Assembly (NCBI GenBank): GCA_035517515.1
Contig: DATIYQ010000173.1
Coordinates: 1-64,000, forward strand
Reading direction: 5' to 3'
Source of the DNA: JOPF136 sp035517515
Lineage (GTDB): Bacteria > Acidobacteriota > Terriglobia > Acidiferrales > UBA7541
Length of the DNA stretch: 64,000 nucleotides
The translations under genes were made by a program, and so were the position numbers. Shown one piece after another: positions 45,478 to 55,400 of this stretch; the first letter of the stretch is position 1, and each line of letters starts with the position of its first letter. Below the pieces are notes generated by a model. That model did no database searches. It was not told the DNA's origin and worked only from the letters and a program-made list of their open reading frames with translations.

Positions 45478-45506
45478 TTGCATTCTGCGGGCCGTCCGGC
45501 TATACT
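45478..45506 (+). promoter_or_regulatory. sigma-70-type promoter for the rimP-nusA-infB operon
   Basis: TTGCAT (45478-45483), 17-base spacer, TATACT (45501-45506). The expected start site is near 45513, which makes an untranslated leader of about 105 bases before rimP. Confidence 0.65.
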
Positions 45507-45535
45507 GCGCTTTCCGGGTGAGGGTCGAACACCAG

Positions 45536-45558
45536 AGTGGGCGAAAGCCCACTTTTTT
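45536..45558 (+). terminator. intrinsic-terminator-like hairpin in the rimP leader (possible attenuator)
   Basis: AGTGGGC, a GAAA tetraloop, GCCCACT, then a T-run (45553-45558). It lies about 25 bases after the predicted start site of the operon and 60 bases before the rimP ATG, so it terminates or attenuates transcription into the translation-factor operon rather than ending skp alone. NusA, encoded in this operon, acts on such hairpins, so feedback control is plausible. Confidence 0.65.
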
Positions 45559-45617
45559 GTTGGCCGCGAGGCCGCTGGTCACCGGGGTGTCCGTCTCCGC
45601 CGGCCGTCCTGGGAACC

Positions 45618-46070
45618 ATGCAGATCGAGAAGATTCGCGTAGCAGCGGAGCGGGTGGCGGCCTCGGCCGGCTTGGAAGTGGTGGATGTGGAATGGAAAGT
45701 AGGCCGCCAGCGCTTTCTCCGCGTCACCGTGGATAAGCCGGGCGGGGTCAGTCACGGCGACTGCGAACGCGTAAGTCAGGAATTGGGAGTCATCCTCGAC
45801 GTGGAGGAACTGGTCCCGGGCACCACGGGATACGTTTTGGAGGTGAGTTCTCCGGGCCTGGACCGCGAGTTGAAACAACCGGCGGAATTCCAGCGATTTG
45901 CCGGTCGGCTGGCCAGGATTTCGCTTTCCCAGCCGTTCGAGCAGAACACATTTTATGAAGGGCGGCTCGAGGGATTCGCCCAGGGACACGTACAACTGGC
46001 GGTACAAGGGCGGGTGCTCTCCCTGCCCTTCGAGTGGATTCGCAAAGCGAAGTTGGTGGTGGAGTTTTAG
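45618..46070 (+). CDS. rimP: ribosome maturation factor RimP
   Basis: 150 aa. N-terminal part MQIEKIRVAAERVAASAGLEVVDVEWK and the family hallmark VLEVSSPGLDRELKQPAEFQRFAGRLARI, then a C-terminal SH3-like domain. RimP is needed to mature the 30S subunit. The ATG at 45618 fits the family N-terminus; the open frame upstream crosses the leader hairpin. First gene of the rimP-nusA-infB-ylxP-rbfA-truB operon. Confidence 0.92.
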   Translation: MQIEKIRVAAERVAASAGLEVVDVEWKVGRQRFLRVTVDKPGGVSHGDCERVSQELGVILDVEELVPGTTGYVLEVSSPGLDRELKQPAEFQRFAGRLARISLSQPFEQNTFYEGRLEGFAQGHVQLAVQGRVLSLPFEWIRKAKLVVEF

Positions 46071-46189
46071 CAGCAGCCGGGAGTGGTTGTCGGACGTCCA
46101 GCTCGGATTTGCCGCTCAGTCGCCGAGCGGGGTGGCCGAGGGGAGCGAATCCGGGAGCCGTACGGAGGGTCGGGCAAGGGGGAACGAGC

Positions 46190-47689
46190 ATGGCCAGTCC
46201 GCTCTACCAGACCATCGAGCAGATCAGCCGGGAGAAACATATCGAACCCGAGGTGATCGTGGCCGCCATTGAAGATGCCATGGTGGTGGCCGCTCGCAAA
46301 TATTACAAGACCGAAGAAGACCTGCGCTCGCGCTTCAATCCGGAGAGCGGGCAGGTGGAAGTGTTCGCTGTGCGCACCGTGGTGGAGCAAGTGGAGGATC
46401 CACGCCGGGAGATTTCCCTCGCCGAGGCCCAGAAATACGACACGCAGGCGGCCGTGGGAAGCGAGATCCTGTTCTCCAAGCCCACCGATGTGCTGGGCCG
46501 TATTGCCGCCCAGACCGCCAAGCAGGTGATCTTTCAGAAGGTGCGCGAGGCGGAGCGCGACACCATCTACAACGAATACAACGGCCGCGTGGGTGAGTTG
46601 GTCAACTGCATTGTGAAGCGCTCGGAGGGGCCGGATCTGGTTGTGGATATCGGCCGCACCGAGGCCCGCCTGCCCAAACGCGAGCAGTCCCGCTTGGAAA
46701 GTTACAACCTGGGCGAGCGCCTGCGCGTGGTCATCAAGGTGGTGGAGCGTGCGGCCCGCGGTCCTCAGGTGGTCGTTTCCCGCGCGGATGGCATGCTCGT
46801 CCAGCGCCTGTTCGAGATGGAAGTGCCGGAGATTTACGACGGGACCGTGCGCATTCGAGCCGTGGCTCGCGAGGCCGGCGAGCGCACCAAGATCGCCGTG
46901 GAGAGCCGGGATAAGGAAGTGGATCCGGTGGGCGCCTGCGTGGGAATGAAAGGCATGCGCGTGCAATCCATTATCCGCGAGCTGCGCGGCGAAAAGATCG
47001 ACATCATCCCGTACTCCGAAGAAATCGTCTCCTTCGCCCAGAAAGCCCTCTCCCCGGCCAAGGTCACGCGTGTGCAAATCGTGGATCCCGAAGAGAAGCG
47101 TCTCGAGGTGATTGTCGAAGATACCCAGCTTTCCCTGGCCATCGGCAAGAAGGGACAGAATGTTCGCCTGGCTTCCAAACTGATCGCCTGGAATATTGAT
47201 ATCAAGAGCGAGGAAGAAAAGCGGCAGGAAATCGAGGAACAGATGACCGCGCTCACCGCGCCGGTCACTCCGCTTTCGGAACTGAAGGGGATCGGACCCA
47301 AGACTCTTGAGAAACTCGAGGCGCACGGCATCGCCAATATCGAGCGCCTTGCGGATATGTCCGCCGAGCAATTGCTGGAGATTCCTGGAATCGGCGAAAA
47401 GATGGTCGAGAAAATCCGGCAGGCGGTGGTGGCCCACTTTGAGGGCCTGGAAGCCGCGCAGGCTGCCAGCAGCGCGGCGGAACCTGTTGCTGCCGCAGAG
47501 GCATCCGAGATGCAGCCTGCTGCGGTGGAAGCGGGCGATGAAGAACCACCGGCAGAGGACGCCCCGCAGCCCAATGCGGAGCCGGTCGGGGGCGATCCGG
47601 CCTCGGCGGGTGCGGATCCGGACCATCCTGCGGAGACTGGTTCGGAAGAAGCCCCGCACGAAGGATCCAGCGAGGAGCATTCCCACTAG
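46190..47689 (+). CDS. nusA: transcription termination/antitermination protein NusA
   Basis: 499 aa. N-terminal polymerase-binding domain (residues 1-125), S1 domain (about 130-200), two KH domains (about 225-350; AIGKKGQNVRLASKLIAW is typical) and a C-terminal helix-hairpin-helix pair (about 361-413, KGIGPKTLEKLEAHGI and IPGIGEKMVEKI), then an acidic, low-complexity tail of about 85 residues. ATG at 46190 with AAGGGGG upstream. NusA binds RNA polymerase and hairpins and could act on the hairpin in this operon's own leader. Confidence 0.94.
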   Translation: MASPLYQTIEQISREKHIEPEVIVAAIEDAMVVAARKYYKTEEDLRSRFNPESGQVEVFAVRTVVEQVEDPRREISLAEAQKYDTQAAVGSEILFSKPTDVLGRIAAQTAKQVIFQKVREAERDTIYNEYNGRVGELVNCIVKRSEGPDLVVDIGRTEARLPKREQSRLESYNLGERLRVVIKVVERAARGPQVVVSRADGMLVQRLFEMEVPEIYDGTVRIRAVAREAGERTKIAVESRDKEVDPVGACVGMKGMRVQSIIRELRGEKIDIIPYSEEIVSFAQKALSPAKVTRVQIVDPEEKRLEVIVEDTQLSLAIGKKGQNVRLASKLIAWNIDIKSEEEKRQEIEEQMTALTAPVTPLSELKGIGPKTLEKLEAHGIANIERLADMSAEQLLEIPGIGEKMVEKIRQAVVAHFEGLEAAQAASSAAEPVAAAEASEMQPAAVEAGDEEPPAEDAPQPNAEPVGGDPASAGADPDHPAETGSEEAPHEGSSEEHSH

Positions 47690-47692
47690 CGC

Positions 47693-50452
47693 ATGACTGA
47701 AGCCGCCCAAATTCGCATCAACGAACTGGCCCGCGAACTCGAGGTCAAGGCCAAGGCCATCCTCGATTTGCTCCCGGGTCTCGGCGTCGCCGAGAAGAAA
47801 ACCCATTCCAGTTCGATCGACGTGGACACTGCGGAGAAGGTGCGCAGGATGATCCAGGGCGGAGAAGCCGAGCCGCCTCCCGTGGTTGCCGCGGAAAAAA
47901 TCGAAGTCAAGTCGCCGCCGGCCCCACCGCCTGCGGCCGTGGCCCCCGCACCGCCTGTCGCGGCCCCGGTTGCGGCGCCGGAAGCCCCGCAGCCGCGGCC
48001 TGCCCCGAAGCCTGCGGTGATTGTCCCCACCGAGGCGGGCGCCCCGCCGCCGACAGCGCCGGTGCTTCGTCCCGCTAGTCCCCCGGCTGCGCGGGTGGTT
48101 GCTCCACCCCAGCCGCCGGCCAAACCACCGATTTCCGGCGGACCCGCTGCGCCGGCAGCCCCGGTGCGCGCTGCTGTGCCGCTGAGGCCTGCGCCTCCTG
48201 TTGCGCCGCCGGCTGCGGCTGGGCCTCGAGCTGCTGCTCAACCACTGGTTTCGAGGCCGCGCGAAGCCGCGGTCAAACCTCCGCCGCCGGCTTTGCCGCT
48301 CAAGCCCGCGATTACCGCTTCCGCGGCGGATCGTCCCTCCGGTCCCTTACCGCAATTGCCCAAGAAGCCGCCGATCCCCGGCACCAGCGGTGCTGGGGCC
48401 GGGCGTTCGGGCAGGCCGCCCCGCCTCACCGCATCCCCGGGCGTGGCCATGGGGGTTCTGGCACCTCCCAAGCCGGAGGCCGGAAAGCCGCTCTACCAAC
48501 GCAAGCCCGCTAAATCCGCCGCGGGCGCGCGGCCGCTGGCGGAGAAGAGATTCGAAGAAGGCGAGCGCAAGCTGCATCCAGTGCGCGCGCGCAGCGGCCC
48601 TGCGGAGCGGGGACGGGGCAGTTCTCCTCGCCGCGGGGACCGTGGCGTGATTGCGGAGATGCCGGCACCCGTGCCGCGCGAGCCGCGTGAGTTGACGATC
48701 ACCGAAGGCATCAGCGTGCGCCAATTGGCTGAAAAACTGGACGTGCGCGCCAAGGAATTGCTGGCCACGTTGCTCGACCGCGGGATTTTTGCCAGCATCA
48801 ATCAGCCATTGGACGTCCAAACGGCCACCACGCTTGCGGAATCCTTCGGCGGCATCGTGAAGGTGCGTTCGTTCGAGGAGGAAGTGGTTGCGGAGGTTTC
48901 CCAGGAAGAAAAGACCGCTGGCCTGGAGCCGCGCGCTCCGGTGGTCACGGTGATGGGTCATGTGGACCACGGCAAGACCAGCCTGCTGGATGCCATCCGC
49001 GAAACCAGCGTGGCCGCGGGCGAGGCGGGCGGAATCACCCAGCATATCGGCGCCTACGAGGTGCACGTGGGCGAACGCAAGGTTGTGTTCATCGACACCC
49101 CGGGCCACGAGGCGTTCACGCGCATGCGCGCCCGCGGAGCAAAAGTGACGGACGTGGTCGTGCTCGTCGTCGGCGCGGATGACGGCGTGATGCCCCAGAC
49201 CCTGGAAGCGATCAGCCACGCTCGAAACGCGAATGTGCCCATCGTCGTGGCCATCAATAAAATCGACAAACCGGACGCCCAACCCGAGCGCGTGAAGCGC
49301 CAGCTTGCCGACAACGGCCTGCTCCCGGAAGAGTGGGGCGGCGACACCGTGATGGTGGAGGTCTCCGCGCGGCAGAAGACCAATCTGGACAAGCTGCTGG
49401 AAATGATTCTGCTGGTCTCCGACCTGCGCGAGCTCAAGGCCAACTCCGCCGTTTCCGCCAGCGGTACCGTGCTCGAGTCCCGCGTGGACAAAGGCCGCGG
49501 TCCGGTGGCCACGGTGCTGGTGCAGAACGGAACTCTGCACGTGGGGGATTTCTTCTTTTGCGGCGCGGTCTACGGCAAGGTCCGCGCCATGTTCAATGAC
49601 CGCGGCGCCCCCGTGCGGGAAGCCGGGCCCTCCACACCGGTGGAGGTACTGGGCCTTCAGGGACTGCCCGATGCCGGCGACAATTTCCAGGTGGCGGACG
49701 AGGCCAAAGCCCGCCACATCGTGGATTACCGTCAGTCCAAGATCCGCGAGCTGACGCTGGCGCGGACGGCAACCGCGCGCATCACCCTGGACCAGTTGCA
49801 CGAGCAGCTCAAGGCGGGCGAAGTCAAGGAATTGCCCGTAGTGCTCAAAGCGGACGTACAGGGTTCGGTGGAGGTGCTCAACGAGATGCTGCCCAAGCTC
49901 TCCACCGAAGAGGTGAGGATCAAGATCATCCACTCCAGTGTGGGGGCGGTGACGGAAACCGACGTGCTCCTGGCCTCGGCCTCCGGAGCGGTGATCATCG
50001 CTTTCAACGTGCGCCCGGACCGTAAGGCCGCGGACCTGGCACAACAGGAGAAAGTGGATATCCGCACCCACACGGTGATCTACGAGCTGACGGATGAATT
50101 GCAAAAGGCGCTCACCGGGCTGCTCGAACCGGTGTTCAAAGAAACGCATTTGGGACGCGCCGAGGTGCGCAATACGTTCCGGATCAAGGGCGTGGGCATG
50201 GTGGCCGGCTGCTACGTCACGGATGGGGTGATCAAGCGAGACGCCGAATTGCGCCTGACCCGCGACGGAGTGGTGGTCTACAGCGGACGGGTCAGCTCGC
50301 TCAAACGATTTAAGGATGATGCCAGCGAGGTGCGTTCCGGCTTCGAATGCGGCGTGGGCATCGCCAACTTCAACGATGTGAAGGTGGGCGACATCATCGA
50401 GTTCTACACCGTGGAAAAGCTGGAAGCCGTCGCCGCCAACCGCGCCGGGTAG
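47693..50452 (+). CDS. infB: translation initiation factor IF-2
   Basis: 919 aa. An IF2-N domain at the start (IRINELARELEVKAKAILDLL), a Pro/Ala-rich linker of about 200 residues, a second IF2-N-like domain (SVRQLAEKLDVRAKELLATLLDRG), then the GTPase: G1 GHVDHGKTS (about 420), G3 DTPGHE (about 467), G4 NKID (about 521), followed by domains II-IV. It brings fMet-tRNA to the 30S subunit. It starts 3 bases after the nusA stop. Confidence 0.95.
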   Translation: MTEAAQIRINELARELEVKAKAILDLLPGLGVAEKKTHSSSIDVDTAEKVRRMIQGGEAEPPPVVAAEKIEVKSPPAPPPAAVAPAPPVAAPVAAPEAPQPRPAPKPAVIVPTEAGAPPPTAPVLRPASPPAARVVAPPQPPAKPPISGGPAAPAAPVRAAVPLRPAPPVAPPAAAGPRAAAQPLVSRPREAAVKPPPPALPLKPAITASAADRPSGPLPQLPKKPPIPGTSGAGAGRSGRPPRLTASPGVAMGVLAPPKPEAGKPLYQRKPAKSAAGARPLAEKRFEEGERKLHPVRARSGPAERGRGSSPRRGDRGVIAEMPAPVPREPRELTITEGISVRQLAEKLDVRAKELLATLLDRGIFASINQPLDVQTATTLAESFGGIVKVRSFEEEVVAEVSQEEKTAGLEPRAPVVTVMGHVDHGKTSLLDAIRETSVAAGEAGGITQHIGAYEVHVGERKVVFIDTPGHEAFTRMRARGAKVTDVVVLVVGADDGVMPQTLEAISHARNANVPIVVAINKIDKPDAQPERVKRQLADNGLLPEEWGGDTVMVEVSARQKTNLDKLLEMILLVSDLRELKANSAVSASGTVLESRVDKGRGPVATVLVQNGTLHVGDFFFCGAVYGKVRAMFNDRGAPVREAGPSTPVEVLGLQGLPDAGDNFQVADEAKARHIVDYRQSKIRELTLARTATARITLDQLHEQLKAGEVKELPVVLKADVQGSVEVLNEMLPKLSTEEVRIKIIHSSVGAVTETDVLLASASGAVIIAFNVRPDRKAADLAQQEKVDIRTHTVIYELTDELQKALTGLLEPVFKETHLGRAEVRNTFRIKGVGMVAGCYVTDGVIKRDAELRLTRDGVVVYSGRVSSLKRFKDDASEVRSGFECGVGIANFNDVKVGDIIEFYTVEKLEAVAANRAG

Positions 50453-50548
50453 CGCCGGGGATGCTCTCTGCGTCCCCTGGCGGGTGGACGCTTCCGCGCA
50501 ACGAGGAGGCGCACGGGCCAGGATGCCGGCGCCACGGAGAAGCCGAAG

Positions 50549-50830
50549 ATGCCCATCGGCCTGCTGACCCTGGAGATTTACATTCCCGATGCGCGCTCGC
50601 TGAAGGACAAGCGCCAGGTGCTGCGCAGCCTGAAAGACCGGTTGCGCGGGCGCTACAATGTGGCGATTGCGGAGCTGGACCATCAGGAAACCTGGCAGCG
50701 CGCGCTCGTGGGGGTGGTAACGATTTCTTCCGACCCGCTCCATCTCGAGCAGGCGCTGCAAAAGGTGGAGAGTGAATCGGAGCGCCTGCTGGGCCGCGAC
50801 CTGGTGGGCAGCGAGATTGAAGTCTTGTAA
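50549..50830 (+). CDS. ylxP: DUF503 / YlxP family protein
   Basis: 93 aa: MPIGLLTLEIYIPDARSLKDKRQVLRSLKDRLRGRYNVAIAELDHQETWQRALVGVV. The family is small and usually lies between infB and rbfA, as here. Suspected role in ribosome assembly; not proven. The start codon lies 96 bases after infB. Confidence 0.87.
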   Translation: MPIGLLTLEIYIPDARSLKDKRQVLRSLKDRLRGRYNVAIAELDHQETWQRALVGVVTISSDPLHLEQALQKVESESERLLGRDLVGSEIEVL

Positions 50831-50907
50831 CACCATGGTTGGGCCTGTCATTCCGGGCGCTGCGAGGATTCTGCTCGTTCCCCTCGGCCGCGCATAAGGT
50901 TTTTCCC

Positions 50908-51288
50908 ATGACTACCGTTCGCCACCGCCATGAGCGCGTGGCCGAAGAAATCCGGCACGAAATCGAGGGCATGCTCGCCGGGGAATTGAAGGACCCGCGC
51001 CTCGCCGGGCCGATTGGCGTGGCCGAAGTCACGGTCACTCCCGACTTGAAGCACGCGCGCATCTTCCTGGCCGCGTATGGTACAGACGAAGAACGCCGCG
51101 GCGTGCGCCTGGGATTAGCCGCAGCCACGGGCTTTATCCGCCACGAACTGGCCCAGCGCCTGGATCTGCGGCGCGCCCCGGAGCTGCATTTCGTGGTGGA
51201 TGCTTCCGGAGTGGAATCCGCGCGCATGGAGGAGTTGTTGCACCGGCCTCCTGCTCCCAAGCCGCGCGACCACAACGGTGGCTTCTGA
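50908..51288 (+). CDS. rbfA: 30S ribosome-binding factor A
   Basis: 126 aa with a KH-like fold: RHERVAEEIRHEIEGMLAGELKDPRLAG, VTVTPDLKHARIFLAAYG and the end LDLRRAPELHFVVDASGVESARMEELL. RbfA assists late 30S maturation and cold adaptation. ATG 50908 matches the family N-terminus. truB follows after 25 bases. Confidence 0.92.
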   Translation: MTTVRHRHERVAEEIRHEIEGMLAGELKDPRLAGPIGVAEVTVTPDLKHARIFLAAYGTDEERRGVRLGLAAATGFIRHELAQRLDLRRAPELHFVVDASGVESARMEELLHRPPAPKPRDHNGGF

Positions 51289-51313
51289 TCCACCGCCGCC
51301 GGTGTATCCCTCC

Positions 51314-52282
51314 ATGCCCCGCCAGCCGCAACCGCCGCCCATGGATGGCGCGCTCGTAATCCACAAGCCCCGCGGGCGTACCTCGCACGACGTTGTGGAG
51401 ATGGTGCGCCGCATTCTGGGCTTCCGCCAGGTGGGCCACCTGGGAACCCTGGACCCTCTGGCCACCGGAGTGCTCGTGCTCCTGCTGGGGCGCGCCACGC
51501 GCATGGCGCGCTTTTATTCCGGGCGGCGCAAGCGCTACTCCTGCACCATTCGCTTTGGCTATGCCACGGATACCTACGATGCAGACGGCAAGGCGCTGGG
51601 GCCGGACCTCGCGCCGCAGGTGACTCGACAGGCGCTCGAACCGCTGGTCGCGGGCCTCACCGGCCGCTTGCTGCAAACTCCACCCGCGTATTCCGCCAAA
51701 AAAGTTGCCGGGCGGCCGGCGCACGAACTGGCCCGGAAGAACCGTCCCGTGGATCTGAAGCCGGTGGAAGTGGACGTGTATGAATTCCGCATTGATGCCG
51801 TGGAAGGCTCTCGGGCGCGCTGCACCATCGAGTGCGGCACCGGCACCTACATTCGTTCGCTGGCGCAGGATCTGGGCCTGCGCCAAGGCGCGGGAGCGCA
51901 CCTGGAAGAAATCGCGCGGCTCGCCGTAGGCGAATTTACGCTGGACCAGGCGGTGACTCTGGAAGAGTTGCAGGCGGCCAAGGGCCGCGCCGCCGATCTG
52001 GTGATTCCGCTGGAACGCCTGCTGCTGGAGTTGCCGCGCGCCACCGTCCTCCCCGTGGTGGAGAAGCGCATCCGGCACGGCGCAAAGTTCACCTTGCCGC
52101 TGGCGCAAATCCAGCCCGCGCAGTTCACACTCTCGCCTGGCGCTACCTCTCAACTCGATTCTGGAGCGCCCGCGCCGCCGCGCCTGCGGGTGTTCAATCA
52201 GCAGCAGAAGCTGATTGCGGTGGCGGAGGCCGTGGTTCCGCGCACCTACCAGCCCATCCTGGTCTTCGACGCTGCGCCCTAG
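51314..52282 (+). CDS. truB: tRNA pseudouridine(55) synthase TruB
   Basis: 322 aa. It opens with DGALVIHKPRGRTSHDVVEMVRRILG; the catalytic Asp is in VGHLGTLDPLATGVLVLLLG; YSAKKVAGRPAHELAR and the late GTYIRSLAQDLG are further TruB signatures. It makes pseudouridine 55 in the T-loop. The start at 51314 is preferred, 51341 (MDGALV) possible. Last gene of the translation operon. Confidence 0.93.
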   Translation: MPRQPQPPPMDGALVIHKPRGRTSHDVVEMVRRILGFRQVGHLGTLDPLATGVLVLLLGRATRMARFYSGRRKRYSCTIRFGYATDTYDADGKALGPDLAPQVTRQALEPLVAGLTGRLLQTPPAYSAKKVAGRPAHELARKNRPVDLKPVEVDVYEFRIDAVEGSRARCTIECGTGTYIRSLAQDLGLRQGAGAHLEEIARLAVGEFTLDQAVTLEELQAAKGRAADLVIPLERLLLELPRATVLPVVEKRIRHGAKFTLPLAQIQPAQFTLSPGATSQLDSGAPAPPRLRVFNQQQKLIAVAEAVVPRTYQPILVFDAAP

Positions 52283-52438
52283 TCAAGATTGCTCACGAAG
52301 CCGCGGAACCTCTCTCGTGGATGCGTGTCAATCTGGAGCTGCGCGGAATCGAACCGCGACCTGAGATCTGAGAAGAGCGCGCTCGTGCTCCGGTTCTTCC
52401 CCTGCAAATTCCTGGCCGCTGGTGCAGGGAGGCGCGCC

Positions 52439-55400
52439 TCAGTTATTCGACCCGGACGGTGGCTGCTGCGGCGGAGGCTGCGGTGGCGGTTGCGGCTGCA
52501 CAGGTTGAGGCGGCTCCGTTTGCGGCGGCACGAACGGAAATTGTGGTTGCGCGGGCAGCGGAGTCTGGCCCGGGGCGGGCGGTTCGATCAGCGGCTGTTC
52601 TTGCCCGGGGGTGAACGGCTGGCCAATCCCTCTTCGCTCCTGAATGGTGGGCCCAAATTCCCCCGTCGATCCTCCCCCCCCTCCCCCCGCCCCGCTCGAC
52701 TCGCGGCCATATCCCGCATACAGCTCTCGGAAGACGCGGGGAGCAAGCCGCACCGCCCGCGGGGTCACCAGAATCATCAACTCGGTTTCCTGCTTCTGCG
52801 GTGTCAGGTTGCCGGTCACCAGATCGAGACCTGGAACCTGCTCGGTCCCCGGCCACCCTGTGAAGCTCAGGATCTCCTGGTCTGAGAGCAGCCCACTGAT
52901 CAGACCCGGTTCGTTCTCCTTCAATCGGAAGGTCTGCTCGACGGTGCGATTGGAGATGACCGGAATGCCGTTGAGACTGACCGCGGAGAGGCTGCGGATC
53001 TCCAGGGTGAGGTTGACGGTCACATCCCCGTTTGGATGCAGCCGCGGCGTAGCCTTGGCTTTCACTCCGATGTCCTCAAACTCCACCGATGGATAGGGAA
53101 GCTGGTTCATGGGAACGGCGAGCTGCTGCGAATTCAGGATGATATTGACCGAGTTGTTGGCTTCCAGGGCCACGGCCACGTCGGTCAGCCCGTCGGAGTT
53201 GAAATCTCCTAACGCCAACGCGCTCGGACCGGGGCCGGCCAGCAGCGGAATGCTGGCGGGGAAGGTGCCGCTCCCGGAACCAAACAGCACCACAATGTTG
53301 TTGTCCACGTTGTTGGCCACCACCAGGTCCACAGCGCCGTCGTTGTTAAAGTCTCCGGCGATCAAGGCATCCGGCTGATTGCCAATTGCGAAGTCCGTGC
53401 GCGTGGGGAAAGTAGCGCCGCATTGGTTCAGGTACAGGCTCACCGTGCCGTCAATCTGGTTGGTTACGGCAATATCCGGGTGCCCACTCTGGGTACAGGT
53501 CAGAGTGGAATTGAAGCCCGCGGCGACGATGGCCACGGGCTGCGCGCCTGTGGCCAGGTCGGACTGCGTGAGCGCGATTCCTCCGCTGCTGGTGGCATCC
53601 GGGCCTGCCTGCGACCAGGTGAGCGTGTCCGTTCCCGAGCCGGAGAGAACCTCGAAGGAGCCGTTGAAGCTGTTGTCGGCGACTCCGGCCACACTCACCC
53701 TGCCGGTGCCATTGCCCCCGGGGATGGTCAGCGGCGAGGCCAGCACGGCGGTCACCGCGCCCCCGGACCTCGCGATGTTGGAAACAGGAACGGTCAGCAT
53801 CACTGTGGCTGTATTGCTCGCGGAATTCGCTACCGCCAGATCGGCATGCGTATCTCCGTCGAAGTCTGCCGAGGTGATGCCGATGGGTCCCCGTCCGTTC
53901 AGCAGTTGCACGGTCTGCGCGGCCTGAAACGTCCCATCACCGTTGCCGAAGAGGATGGAAATGGAATTGTCGTTGCTATTGGTCACGGCGAGGTCGGCGT
54001 GGCCGTCGCCATTGAAGTCGCCGGTTACGATTCCGGAAGGGAAGTTTCCAACCGGATAGATCACCGGGGCCGCAAACGTCCCGTCTCCGTTGCCGGCAAA
54101 GATTTCCACGTCGTTGGCGCCCTGGTCTACCACCGCCAGGTCCAAAAACTGGGAGGCGCCGCCGAATGTACCGCTCACCAGCGCCACCGGATTGGTGCCC
54201 GCTTTGTAATCCACGCGGGGTTGAAAGGTTCCGTCGCCGTTGCCAAGGGCGACGGAGATTGTGCCGTCGTCGTGGTTGGCGGTGACCACGTCCAGAAAGC
54301 TGCTTCCCGTGCGGAGAGTGGCGGTCAGCACCCCGCGCGGCGATGCGCCCACAGGGAAAGGTCCCCCGGTGATGGCCGGAGCGGGGCCTTGCTGCACAAA
54401 TGCGTTGGAGAGCGTGGAGAAGCTGATGGGGTAGCGGTCGCCAACAAAAAAGGTGGCCGGCTCGCCATCCTGCGCCCGTACCAGGATGCGCCGGGCACTG
54501 CGAACCGCGCTCAGTTGTGCCGCGAAATTCACCGTGGCGCCCGGCAGGGTGGCCAGAAAAATTGTCTGGCCCGACTCGATGGCGATCACCCCCGGAATCA
54601 GCGAGCTCAGCGAGGCGCTGCCGGAGCCCAGCAGGGAGGCAATCTGCTGGGAAGAAGCGCCCCCGAAGGACGTGGGAGTGCCGAACAACTGCTGGATCAA
54701 TTGCACCAGGCCGTCGGTGGTCTGCTCGGCATTCTGCACCTGGGATTTGGAAAGCGTAACCACCTGCACGCTGGAAGGCGGCACCATGCCCAGGTTTTGC
54801 GCCGCATTGCGATCCAGCTCCAGCATGTCGATTTCCAGCATCACCTCGCCGCGCGGCTGCTCCAGCTCGCGCACCAGTTCCGTGGCCAGGGCCACATCCC
54901 GCTCCGTGCCGCGCACGGTCAGACTGCGCGCGGCGGTGTTCAGTTGCGCGTGGTTCAGCCCGGCAATCTCCCGTACGGCCCGCGACAGCTCATTCAGTTG
55001 CTCGGTTTTCTCCGATTCCGGCAGCAAAATGGTGCGTTCGATCTGCGGCTCATATTCCTTGCGTTTCTGCTGAGAGTCGCTGATCACCAGAAAGGTGTGC
55101 GCATCCAGCGCGCGAAGAAACGTCACCGTCTGCTCGCCCAGCAGGCGCGCCGCCGTTGCAAAGTCCACCCCCGGCACGCGGAAGCGAATTTCGCGCCTGG
55201 AGATGTCCTCGTCGAATGCGGCCGCCAGTCCAAACTGTTTGGCTAGTTCCTCCCACGCTCCCCGGATATCGCCCCTATAGTTGAAATCGCGGGTCCCGGT
55301 GCGAGGCGCAAGCTGCGGCGCGGCGGATGCATACTCCGGCAACACAGTGGATTCCCTGACGGCTTGACGCTCCAGTTGACGCAACCGCTCCGCGGCGCCG

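Noticed and set aside
46067..48241. 724-aa open frame antisense to nusA and infB
   Set aside because: Spans two well-supported genes on the other strand and has no family features.
47880..48500. Pro/Ala-rich stretch in infB considered as a frameshifted or foreign segment
   Set aside because: A long low-complexity linker is normal for IF-2 of high-GC bacteria.
48347..50851. 834-aa open frame antisense to infB
   Set aside because: Shadow of infB, composition rich in His, Gln and Arg as expected from reading the opposite strand.
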